64,000 nucleotides of DNA from Candidatus Bathyarchaeota archaeon (lineage in GTDB: Archaea; Thermoproteota; Bathyarchaeia; 40CM-2-53-6). Position numbers and translations under genes: made by a program. The notes beneath the pieces were generated by a model. The model was not told the origin of the DNA. It ran no database searches and saw only the letters and a list, made by a program, of their open reading frames with translations. Where the stretch lies: assembly GCA_005888735.1 (NCBI GenBank), contig VBBN01000034.1:690-64689 (forward strand), given 5' to 3'. Shown here piece after piece: positions 8,694-16,906 of the stretch (within the stretch, counting starts at the first letter, position 1; the number at the start of each line of letters is the position of its first letter).

Positions 8694-9049
8694 ACGCCAG
8701 CAGTACTGTCAATCCTTCTCTCATTGTAGACTCGGCTTGCAGACTTGTTGAAAAGGCACACACCCCCCATGGGCTTGGCGACCCCAAGCACCGCATTGCG
8801 AGACAGCGTCCTACAACTGCACGGAACTCTCCCTTTGGGGCATGGAACCTCGCAAATCCGGCGAAGATCCCGCCTGCTGGCTGAACGGCAATAACTGCCT
8901 AACGAAAGCCAAAATTCCAGCCCGGACAGAAAGACCAAAAAATCTCCCAGAATCACCCCCGAATCGCGATCTGTCGGCTGTCTTGAACGACCACACTAAT
9001 CCCCTGGTCGATTTGCAGACGAACGCGGAATAATGGAGACTGAACAATC
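8694..9049. other. Intergenic region, no gene seen
   Basis: Open frames up to about 95 codons exist on both strands, but none has a recognisable motif, membrane segment or ribosome site. With the repeat at 9050-9137 this makes a gap of about 540 bases before the flippase gene. Confidence 0.4.
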
Positions 9050-9137
9050 ACCTGTTTTTACGCCCTGTCAGCCGGAAATCGCCCATTCTCCCCCGCCAGA
9101 CAGAAAACGACGCTCGATTTCTCAGCGGGTACGGACG
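9050..9137 (-). repeat. Dispersed intergenic repeat, copy A
   Basis: Read on the minus strand, this segment aligns along its whole length with 30284-30372 on the plus strand. The best-conserved core is GTCGTTTT, CTGTCTGGCGGGG, AGAAT, GGCGATTT and AGGGCGT in the same order and spacing, with a one-base gap on each side of the CTGTCTGGCGGGG block. Both copies lie in gene-free DNA. Confidence 0.6.
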
Positions 9138-9238
9138 TCGCCGTCTGAGACGCGAGAGCGCTAGACCCTCCCTTTCCGACTCTCAGCATAATCTTAGAAG
9201 AAGACCCGTTCCAGACCCGGAATCGGACAGCTCAGACC

Positions 9239-10819
9239 TTGACAACAGCCCGGCCCGAGTACAATGTCGCCCGCGGAACAGCCTATATCACACTCCAACA
9301 ATTCATCGTCTACCTCTCCTATTTCCTCTTCTACATCATCCTCGCACGCGTCTTAACGAAAGCAGAAGTTGGCGTCGTCTCGCTCCTCTCCGCGACACTG
9401 GCCGCGTTCAACGCCATAACCCTCCTAGCCCTACCCCAAGCCGCCACCCGGTACATATCCGGCCACCTCGGAACGGATGAAAGAAGCGTAGCTGGATCCG
9501 TAGCCAAGACCACTCTACGCCTCAGTATACTAATCGCCATCCCTGCCTCCCTCATCGCCCTCCCACTGTCACCAGTCATCAACACCCTCCTATTCCCTGC
9601 CGGAGAAACCTACGTCCTAGAACTAGCCACCACATTCCTAATCGGCACAATCATCGACCTCTACCTCCTCTACAACGCCTACTTCCTCGGCGTCGGAATG
9701 TACCCCCAATACGCCTACGTAACAATCCTCTACGTACCCCTCAGCCGAGGCATCGGAATACTCCTAGCACTACTCGGCCCCAGACTCTTCGGCACCACCG
9801 GAGTCCTAGGCGTAATCATCGGCTGGGCAATAGGCGGCATAGCTGCACTCCTACTCTCCATCTACTACTGGCACGGACGCCTCCCCCAACCACACAACTA
9901 CCCATTACGACCACTTCTCACCTTCACCCTACCGCTCTTCCTAGCCACCCTCATAACATTCGGCCAGCAGTGGGGAGACATCGGACTCCTACAAGTACGA
10001 CTCGGCCAACTACCCACCACAGGAGGCTACTACATCATCGCCAGCAGCGTCGGCTTCCTCTCAGCTTTCTGGTTCCCCGTGGCAAATGCGCTCTATCCAG
10101 CGCTGTCCGCTGCACACGCGACTGGGAACAATGAAGGAGTTACAAGCCGCCTTTCCATAGCTTTCCGTCTTACGAACTTAGCAGTCCTCCCACTAGGCGC
10201 ATCCATGGCCGCCGTAGCTCCGACCCTGCTCAACATCGCATACGGGCCCTCCTACGCAACAACAGCCGAATCGGTACCCTTCGCAATACTCACCATAACC
10301 ACCATTTTCACAGCCCAAGCCGCGATCTACGCCTCAACCTTCCAGGCTGTTGGAAGGACCCGCACTCTTCTCGCGGTGACGTTGACCGTCACAATCCTCT
10401 ACCTTGCATGGGTATGGTTCCTCGCTCCAACACTCGGAACAACCGCCGGGGCCACCGGCAGAGCCCTGCTGTCCAGCCTAACAGTCTACCTCTCATACAA
10501 CTTGCTCAGGCCAACCATCAAAACAGCTCCGTTCAAAGGGTTCAAAGACGCTCTGGCGCTCGCAATTGGCACAGGCTTGCCCTTACTAGCTGTAGACCAG
10601 CTCTTCGACCTTTTCGCTCCAACCAGGACCCTTCTAAGGCTCCCGGCATTTCTCCTTGTATTCGCCTCGGCCTTTGTCTTGGTGAGCCGCGAGTTCCAAA
10701 TCTTCAAACCGGGAGACTTCGTACTGCTCAAAGACGTTCTCCCACACCGTTACCAGCCGTTCCTTCGCAGAATCGAAAGACTGGTTCTAACCCGCCAAGC
10801 ACGCGGGGAGAAGACGTGA
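9239..10819 (+). CDS. Polysaccharide flippase (Wzx/MATE-like)
   Basis: Such proteins flip lipid-linked oligosaccharides across the membrane for export. The 526-residue protein has about 14 hydrophobic segments, starting with TLQQFIVYLSYFLFYIILARVLTKAEVG, the typical first helix and charged loop of the polysaccharide synthesis exporter family. The start is a TTG at 9239. The coding strand is unusually rich in A and C at third positions through its first 800 bases, and less so after about 10080. It heads the glycan locus and is followed after 43 bases by another membrane protein on the same strand. Confidence 0.85.
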   Translation: MTTARPEYNVARGTAYITLQQFIVYLSYFLFYIILARVLTKAEVGVVSLLSATLAAFNAITLLALPQAATRYISGHLGTDERSVAGSVAKTTLRLSILIAIPASLIALPLSPVINTLLFPAGETYVLELATTFLIGTIIDLYLLYNAYFLGVGMYPQYAYVTILYVPLSRGIGILLALLGPRLFGTTGVLGVIIGWAIGGIAALLLSIYYWHGRLPQPHNYPLRPLLTFTLPLFLATLITFGQQWGDIGLLQVRLGQLPTTGGYYIIASSVGFLSAFWFPVANALYPALSAAHATGNNEGVTSRLSIAFRLTNLAVLPLGASMAAVAPTLLNIAYGPSYATTAESVPFAILTITTIFTAQAAIYASTFQAVGRTRTLLAVTLTVTILYLAWVWFLAPTLGTTAGATGRALLSSLTVYLSYNLLRPTIKTAPFKGFKDALALAIGTGLPLLAVDQLFDLFAPTRTLLRLPAFLLVFASAFVLVSREFQIFKPGDFVLLKDVLPHRYQPFLRRIERLVLTRQARGEKT

Positions 10820-10862
10820 CATTGCAGGGGCCAAACCCTTAACTCCGGCCGAAGAACGCGAC

Positions 10863-13004
10863 TTGAAGAAGACCTTGGAGAGACGACGACTCACCAGGGT
10901 ACTCCTTTTCGCTCAGGCTGCCACTATAACCGGACTTTTGTTCTGGCTCTACCGTGAGAACCAAACCAACGATTTCATGAGAGCCTGGCTCTCCCGCAAC
11001 TTCCCCGCTGGCCTCTTCCTGCTTAGTGAATGGACAGTTGTCGGGGTAGGAGCAGGATTTATCATACTTACAACATACCTGTCCAACATACCGCAATCCG
11101 CGTTAGCCTCCTATAGGAAACGGGGACTCCACGCGGAACCCAGACCTGAGCTTAGGAGGATATCACCCCGAACGATGACTAAAGAACCCGACCCTCCAAG
11201 GATGTCGCCTTTCTACGAAACCATCGATCTCAGATATTTTGTACTCAACATTGCTTTTGTCACACAGGCCGTATCCCTATGGTTCGTCACGGCGGCAGAC
11301 TTTCGAGTCTCGTCATTCCCACCAGACTCGTACTATTACCTGACCAACCTTCCTCTCGTATACTGGTGGGGACTGGCAGCAACACTCGGAACAATTCTCC
11401 TCCCCGCAGTTTCAAAAGGACGAACACGAACAGCGAAGGAACTCTCAGGACTTTTCCTTCTCTCGCTGTACCTTATCGGACTCCCCTCTTTTAGCTACCA
11501 AGATCCCAGGTTCCTGGACGCGTACTATCACACAGGAAACTCCCTGGAACTTCTCACTTCAATGGGATGGTTCCACTCTCCAAACTGGTACGTTCACCAG
11601 TTTCCCGGAGCGTTTTCCTACATCGCCCAATTATCGTCCGTCGCGGGGATCAACCCATTCCAGCTGATGAAGTATTTTCCCGCGGGACTCGCCTTGGTCG
11701 TTATTTTCTTCGCTTACGTAATTGCGCGAATGTTCAGCCCGAACAACGCAGCAATAGCCTCGGGCCTCATACTCGGAGGATTCTGGTTCCAGCTTCACGC
11801 GTCACCCCAAGCCTTTGAACTCCCCCTATACCTTGGATTCCTCTTCATAATCCTCAAGATAATAGAAGACATCCCTCGAAGAAAAATGTGGACAGCGATA
11901 TCTCTCGTCGTTACCCCAATCTTCGTCGCGAGCCATCCTGAAACCCCCATAGCAGTCGGACTCGGCCTCTTCGTCTTCCTAGCCCTGTACATCCTCATAA
12001 GGGGCGCAGCGGTCAGAGAAGCACTAGCCAAAGTTGGAGCCTCAACTATAGCTCTCACAGCCACAGGCCTAGTGTGGTGGTTGTTCATCGCAGTTGATGC
12101 GCGAAAACTTGTCCAGACATCTATTCTAGACCGTGCGGTCCAGAGCCTATCTCAGTTTCCGACCGGAATATCCCCCCAAAACGTGCCGACAACCCCAGCC
12201 AGCAGCTACGCCACGACGATCATCTTTGAACAAGTCACATCAGTCATGATCTGGGCCGGTGGACTCGTCCTCCTACTCTTCATCGGACGATTTCGAACAA
12301 GGGAAAGACTGCTCTACGGATTCTTCCTCGCCTCAGTTGCAACAATTCCCATCGCAGCGTTTGCTAGAGCAGATGTTTTGCAGCGGAGCTACCTCTTCGC
12401 GTTATTGCCCTTTGGGATCCTCATTGCATGGCTCCTTGAGAGGCGCGTCGCCCTTAGCGTAGGCGGGAAATCAATCTACGTCCTCTTGAAGGGCGGGCTT
12501 ATCGTCTCAATGCTTCTGTTCGCTGCATTGATTCCCATAACAAGGTACGGGGTTGACCCGTTCCAGTACATACCGAACTCAGCATTGACGGTGGACGCAA
12601 TTGCCGCCGGAATCCCTTCCCACTCGATCCTGTTTCTTCATCCAGAAGAGGACGGCTGGAGGTTCTACGCTGGGCTGAACGGTGTTATAAGTCAGCCTAG
12701 GCTTGAACAGGGAAACATCCTCAACAAAACCGGAGGCTATTTCAAACCCAACAGTGACCCAACAATCGCTCCATTCAACCTTACGTACACGACCTCCGAC
12801 GGCACAGCTGCCTACATCGTTCTCTCAGACTATTATGTGAACGTCTATGTGCTGAGGTCCGGGCCCATGGCACAGTCATATCTGGCCGCTAGGACCAACT
12901 TCGAGGGTAATGTGACAAGGAACTTCGACCTTGTCTATTCTACCGGCCTAGACCGGATCTACGCAAACCGAAATGTCCCTGAGCCAAAATCAGCGAACAA
13001 GTGA
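10863..13004 (+). CDS. Large multi-pass membrane protein, possible GT-C glycosyltransferase
   Basis: The 713-residue protein has two N-terminal membrane helices, a charged loop of about 60 residues, then around ten more helices and a soluble C-terminal domain of about 150 residues. The outward loop with DAYYHTGNSLELLTSMGWFHSPNWYVHQFPGAF and acidic residues after the first helices of the main block recalls GT-C enzymes that use lipid-phosphate sugar donors. I cannot name a family with certainty. The TTG start is 43 bases after the flippase stop, so the two are probably co-transcribed and act on the same exported glycan (inference). Confidence 0.7.
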   Translation: MKKTLERRRLTRVLLFAQAATITGLLFWLYRENQTNDFMRAWLSRNFPAGLFLLSEWTVVGVGAGFIILTTYLSNIPQSALASYRKRGLHAEPRPELRRISPRTMTKEPDPPRMSPFYETIDLRYFVLNIAFVTQAVSLWFVTAADFRVSSFPPDSYYYLTNLPLVYWWGLAATLGTILLPAVSKGRTRTAKELSGLFLLSLYLIGLPSFSYQDPRFLDAYYHTGNSLELLTSMGWFHSPNWYVHQFPGAFSYIAQLSSVAGINPFQLMKYFPAGLALVVIFFAYVIARMFSPNNAAIASGLILGGFWFQLHASPQAFELPLYLGFLFIILKIIEDIPRRKMWTAISLVVTPIFVASHPETPIAVGLGLFVFLALYILIRGAAVREALAKVGASTIALTATGLVWWLFIAVDARKLVQTSILDRAVQSLSQFPTGISPQNVPTTPASSYATTIIFEQVTSVMIWAGGLVLLLFIGRFRTRERLLYGFFLASVATIPIAAFARADVLQRSYLFALLPFGILIAWLLERRVALSVGGKSIYVLLKGGLIVSMLLFAALIPITRYGVDPFQYIPNSALTVDAIAAGIPSHSILFLHPEEDGWRFYAGLNGVISQPRLEQGNILNKTGGYFKPNSDPTIAPFNLTYTTSDGTAAYIVLSDYYVNVYVLRSGPMAQSYLAARTNFEGNVTRNFDLVYSTGLDRIYANRNVPEPKSANK

Positions 13005-13115
13005 TTCCACGCTGAAGGCTGGAAGGCATGGAGCCGACCTCAGAACCTAGTCCGGGAACCGGACAACTTCCCTTTACCAACTGTAAGAGTAACGCTTCAG
13101 ACTTCTTGATGGTTC

Positions 13116-13715
13116 TTAGGGTGCGTTAAACCAGACTTGAAGCCAAGTCCCCACCCTAGACGATGAACCTCTCCAGCCATACTGGAAAGTGTCTGAGGAC
13201 AGTTCATACATCCAGAGTTCAAACAGCAGGCGAAAATCTTGGCCTAACCGGCTGGCGCTTACAGGCGGGGAAACCGGCGAACCGCCGTTCACTCTAAGTC
13301 TGACACTTACTTGTTGACCTACCTTGTTCGTAGAGAGTATGGTCCAATTGAAGTTCATGTTTTCCGTCGCGCCGGTCGCAACAAACCTTTCAAGCACACC
13401 TACCACAGGCGCATCTCCCGGCCTGCTAGCCGTCGGACTCGTCGTGGACGAGTTGCCCAATCTAGCAACTACTCTAGCAAACTGGACCGAGCCCATCATG
13501 TTTGTAACCTGCAAGTTCCAGTGAACTGTTTGGTTAAATGGAACAGAGAGAGACGAGCCATTCACATATCTGGATAGTGAGCCTGTTTCAGAGTACACAG
13601 CGAAGCCCATGAAGGGCTGGAGGGCCCTTTGAGAAAGGAAATAGTACGTCGCGGATCCATAGACTAGCGAGAATGACACGAAGAGAACTAGGAATACCAC
13701 GGCTTTTCGAAGCAT
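13116..13715 (-). CDS. Membrane-anchored extracellular protein, DUF1616-like C-terminal part
   Basis: This 199-residue protein starts with one hydrophobic segment (AVVFLVLFVSFSLVYGSATYYF) and continues as a Ser/Thr/Asn-rich extracellular domain with several N-x-S/T sites and predicted beta strands. The layout resembles the soluble part of DUF1616 membrane proteins found near glycan genes. The matching membrane part may be the separate gene at 14401. It lies four bases after the gene at 13719-14195 on the same strand, so the two are one operon. Function unknown. Confidence 0.65.
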   Translation of the reverse strand: MLRKAVVFLVLFVSFSLVYGSATYYFLSQRALQPFMGFAVYSETGSLSRYVNGSSLSVPFNQTVHWNLQVTNMMGSVQFARVVARLGNSSTTSPTASRPGDAPVVGVLERFVATGATENMNFNWTILSTNKVGQQVSVRLRVNGGSPVSPPVSASRLGQDFRLLFELWMYELSSDTFQYGWRGSSSRVGTWLQVWFNAP

Positions 13716-13718
13716 GAT

Positions 13719-14195
13719 CTATTCTGCTACCCTACGAGCTCGCGAACCTACCCGCCGCAACAACCTATTCAATCGATGGGATTCTAAACCTAGCAAGGCA
13801 GTTAGTACGGCCGCTCCGATGGACACCCCGTATCCTTCAGCCGACCGCAGGAAACCTTCCAACTGGGCACTGTTCCCCAAAGATAGGGCGCGAGTTGAGA
13901 CGGACGTGGACTCGTTTACGGAAAGAACTGCGAGTTGGGAAGAGCCTGAAGCGTTAGCTTGCTCTTGTAGCTCAAGAGCAACGTTCAAGTTTCTAACCAA
14001 GTTATTTGAGGCTTCTCGCGAAACTCCCAATGACTCCGCGCTCTGGATATCACGAAACCCATCAAGCAGTTTCTCTCGAGCAAGCGACAAGGGGTCAGGC
14101 TGCGCACGGGAAGTTGAGCCTTGGTAGGCTCCGAATAGAAGTAAAAGGAAAAACCAAACCAGAAGCATGCGTTCAGACAGGCGCAAGGGTATCAT
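13719..14195 (-). CDS. Hypothetical exported helical protein with two membrane segments
   Basis: The 158-residue protein has an N-terminal signal or anchor (LLVWFFLLLLFGAYQGS), a helical extracellular middle (about residues 35-120) and a second hydrophobic stretch near residues 120-142 (SIGAAVLTALLGL) followed by an Arg-rich tail. Both ends would be cytoplasmic. I do not recognise a family. It is the first gene of a two-gene unit with 13116-13715 and diverges from 14401. Confidence 0.6.
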   Translation of the reverse strand: MIPLRLSERMLLVWFFLLLLFGAYQGSTSRAQPDPLSLAREKLLDGFRDIQSAESLGVSREASNNLVRNLNVALELQEQANASGSSQLAVLSVNESTSVSTRALSLGNSAQLEGFLRSAEGYGVSIGAAVLTALLGLESHRLNRLLRRVGSRARRVAE

Positions 14196-14400
14196 CCTTG
14201 CTCGAAACGGTGGGGGCTTTAGGATTTGCCCGGACTAACGAAAGCAAAAATCTTTGTGCTTCCCAGAGGAGCACTGATGGACTACTGAAGAGCGAAGGAA
14301 CCAGTTAATGAGAAACAACAGCAAACCGCCACCAACGCGACCTCCAAAGATTGGACGAACTCCACCCCCGAGGATACATCGCCACTGGAGGCCCTAAGAG

Positions 14401-14799
14401 ATGGACTCCATGCAGTCCTTAACAGATCTCCGCAAGGCATGGTGGGTCTACGCGGGGGTGGCGATGCCAGTAGCGGAAACAGTTCTAGTTGCATCTGGGA
14501 GCTCCGCCATTGGATTTTCCTCGTTGAGGATTCTTTTTGGGCTCTTCACGCTAGGGTTCTTTCCGGGTTTCCTCACTGTTCGCGCTCTATTTCCCAACGA
14601 GACGATGACCGCATTGGAGATCGTTCTCCTCAGCGTATTCCTGAGCCTGGTTATCGCCGTGGGCACTGGAATGGGGTTGGGCCTCGGGCCCTTTTTCAAC
14701 GCGGTGAATGTCTCTTTGGTATTGACAGGCTATTCGGTCCTATGCTCCCTCGCAGCAGCATACAGAAATTTCTTCAGGCAGGAAAAACCTGACGCTTAG
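14401..14799 (+). CDS. Four-helix membrane protein, DUF1616 N-terminal-like
   Basis: The 132-residue protein has about four membrane segments. The stretch LRILFGLFTLGFFPGFLTVRALFPNETMTALEIVLLSVFLSL matches the pattern of DUF1616 proteins (glycine-proline helix, then VRALFP, then an acidic turn). Full-length DUF1616 proteins also carry a soluble part, which here could be the gene at 13116. Start is the ATG at 14401; a second ATG at 14410 is possible. Its 3' end overlaps the end of the kinase gene on the other strand by 60 bases, an overlap created by the duplication at 14810-14871. Confidence 0.65.
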   Translation: MDSMQSLTDLRKAWWVYAGVAMPVAETVLVASGSSAIGFSSLRILFGLFTLGFFPGFLTVRALFPNETMTALEIVLLSVFLSLVIAVGTGMGLGLGPFFNAVNVSLVLTGYSVLCSLAAAYRNFFRQEKPDA

Positions 14800-15504
14800 C
14801 TCGAACTTGGACGATAGAAACTTGTAGGACGGGCCGAATCGACGATAGAAACTTGTAGGACGGGCCGAATCAAATGTACTCTGTATCTTCATGTGTACCT
14901 CTTCCGGGGAAGCCCGCCCGTCAACGAAGGTAGCTCCCGAGTTTTCCCCCAGTCGCCGGTAGAGGCTGAGCCTTTCCACGTAGTCTGAGAGCTGGGGAAG
15001 GTCTGGTTTTCGTGAGAAGGCAACCTCCGGCGCGATGTCCATCACGAATGACTTGTCGGGGTGTGGCAGAATGCGCAAGAGCTGAAATCCGAGCCTAGTC
15101 TGCCCCGGGGGGTCATGTAGGCCCGCCATTCCGTCAACCAGCATGTCTAACACATACCTATCCGAAATCACGGTAGCCCCCAAGAGGAGGGGGAGAAACA
15201 CCTTCGGAGCTGCCTTGACGATGTTTTCTATCTGGGTTAAGACGCACCACAGCGAAGCCAGTCGGGAACCTCTGGAGAACTTGGTTTCGACAATGTAGAC
15301 ACCTCCTGCCTTGTGTACTCTCGCGTAGCCGAGACGTCTGAGGAAAACAAGCAAAGGGAGGGAGATCAATGGTCTCCATCTATTTCTTATACGGACTACC
15401 TTGGTGCCATTCTTACGTAGACCTCTCTCCAGCAACCTAATCTGGGTGGACTTGCCGCTCCCATCGACTCCAGAGAAAGCGACCAGGAACCCTCTCCTGC
15501 TCAT
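14740..15504 (-). CDS. Thymidylate-kinase-like P-loop kinase with a duplication-altered C-terminus
   Basis: The 254-residue protein has a Walker A loop GVDGSGKST at residues 12-20, the DRY-type motif ISDRYVLDML and a lid-like RKPDLP region, as in thymidylate kinases, plus a hydrophobic insertion (NIVKAAPKVFLPLLLGATV). Its place in a glycan locus suggests a nucleotide-sugar or polyprenol-linked substrate rather than dTMP (inference). The last part is odd: a 31-base perfect tandem duplication shifts the frame after SFYRR, so the final 30 or so residues are read through the neighbour in antisense. With one copy the frame would stop at 14796-14798 after SFYRPSSS. Confidence 0.75.
   Translation of the reverse strand: MSRRGFLVAFSGVDGSGKSTQIRLLERGLRKNGTKVVRIRNRWRPLISLPLLVFLRRLGYARVHKAGGVYIVETKFSRGSRLASLWCVLTQIENIVKAAPKVFLPLLLGATVISDRYVLDMLVDGMAGLHDPPGQTRLGFQLLRILPHPDKSFVMDIAPEVAFSRKPDLPQLSDYVERLSLYRRLGENSGATFVDGRASPEEVHMKIQSTFDSARPTSFYRRFGPSYKFLSSKFELSVRFFLPEEISVCCCEGA
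14810..14871. repeat. Perfect 31-base tandem duplication
   Basis: Two identical 31-base copies lie end to end at 14810-14840 and 14841-14871, beginning GACGATAGAAACTTGTAGGA. Because 31 is not a multiple of three it changes the reading frame of the kinase gene. Confidence 0.95.
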
Positions 15505-15651
15505 CTAAGCAAGCTCCATAATGATGGGGAAGGATTTCTGGAATTGATAGACGTACCCACGGACTGTTAATGTCGTAGCAAGGCTTTCGATTCGCCCACG
15601 ACGAGTCAGTTTTCTTGAGAACCAATGGGCGTCCTTGATTGACAACTTGTT

Positions 15652-16881
15652 TCATCCCGAATTCATTACGGTTATTGGAGGCCGAGTCCCGGCGGCCTGC
15701 TCCCACTTGACCTGGGGGCCCTTTAACGCAAGTCTAAACAAGCTTGCCAACAGCACGCCTTGGAAGGCGAGGAAGGCCAGGGCGCCTACGAGCCAAGACC
15801 CGGTTCCCTTCATCCTCGAAATATCTTCGCTAGAATAGATGCTCATCAAACGGTGTACTATTGCGAGGCTTGGCACACCTAGAGCCAGGGCAACCACAAC
15901 CGCAACTAGTGCCGAGAAAGGAGAGAAGGCCACACTTAGGATGAACAAAGAAAAAACGACTGCGATCAGGACCGGGGAGACGATGTGAACAAAGAATTCG
16001 AATGGATAAACGACGCTCCCGTATCTCCCAAAGGCCCTGTTGAACAGAACATTCGAGTTGCGAACAAGTGCATGTTGGTTGGCCATACCACGTCGAAACT
16101 TGTGCTTGAGCTTAGAGACAAACGTGCCAGCCTCCGATTCGAAGAATGGGCTGTAAATGTCGTACTTACTCCTGTAACCCTTTGACCTGACACCAACGGT
16201 TAGCTCGATATCATCGCACATGCCCCCAGGACGAAGAGGCTCGAGAATAGCTCGCCGATACGCGGATAATTCGCTCTCACACATGAACGGAGTATCCGTG
16301 CTGGCCTCAGCCATTCTGATGGCCGTGTAGATTCTTCGATAGTCTGCCTCAAGACTATGCGCTGTGCTGCCCCCTCCGATCGGAATCTCAACCCCCGAAA
16401 CGGCACCTATATTCGGATCTTCAAGGTGGGCCACTAGTTTCTTCAGCGAGTCGGGGGGAAATGTCACGTCCACATCTGTGAGAGCGAAGATCTCACTCTT
16501 TGCTTGACGAAGCGCCTCGTTCAGCGCGTCGGTCTTTCCCATCCGCACCGACTGCTCAACGAGCCTGACTTTGATTTCCCCTTGGTGTCGTGCAGCAAAG
16601 CCCCGTACGATTTCCCGAGTGTCGTCAGTTGAAGCGCTGTCAACAACGATTACCTCAACTCTATCCCTAGGATAATCTAGCTGGAGAACGTTCTCTAGCT
16701 TTCTCCCAATCACAGCCGCTTCATTGAAAGTCGGAATGATAAGAGAGACCGTCGGCAGAAAGCCAGTACCGACGGACGGCTTGTATCTCCTAGAGTTGAG
16801 TAATAGAACCAGGAGGCCGATCATGTAACCCAACGCCAACGCCCCCAATGTTGAATATAGCAAAGCTTCTAGAAGAGGCAA
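15652..16881 (-). CDS. Membrane glycosyltransferase, GT2 family
   Basis: This processive-type GT2 enzyme transfers sugar from a nucleotide-sugar donor. The 409-residue protein has one N-terminal membrane helix, then the GT-A core with SLIIPTFNEAAVIG, VVDSASTDDT, the DVDVTFP DxD motif, and GGMCDDIEL with the catalytic-base region, followed by KFRRGMANQ, the usual place of the QxxRW motif. Three or more C-terminal helices follow. It is the last gene of a long minus-strand run starting at 21837 and precedes the kinase gene by about 150 bases. The sugar and acceptor are unknown. Confidence 0.88.
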   Translation of the reverse strand: MPLLEALLYSTLGALALGYMIGLLVLLLNSRRYKPSVGTGFLPTVSLIIPTFNEAAVIGRKLENVLQLDYPRDRVEVIVVDSASTDDTREIVRGFAARHQGEIKVRLVEQSVRMGKTDALNEALRQAKSEIFALTDVDVTFPPDSLKKLVAHLEDPNIGAVSGVEIPIGGGSTAHSLEADYRRIYTAIRMAEASTDTPFMCESELSAYRRAILEPLRPGGMCDDIELTVGVRSKGYRSKYDIYSPFFESEAGTFVSKLKHKFRRGMANQHALVRNSNVLFNRAFGRYGSVVYPFEFFVHIVSPVLIAVVFSLFILSVAFSPFSALVAVVVALALGVPSLAIVHRLMSIYSSEDISRMKGTGSWLVGALAFLAFQGVLLASLFRLALKGPQVKWEQAAGTRPPITVMNSG

Positions 16882-16906
16882 GTTATGATCTCTCCATCCT
16901 GGCTGA

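Noticed and set aside
8842..9033. 63-codon plus-strand frame starting at an ATG
   Set aside because: No family resemblance and no ribosome site; low-complexity polar composition.
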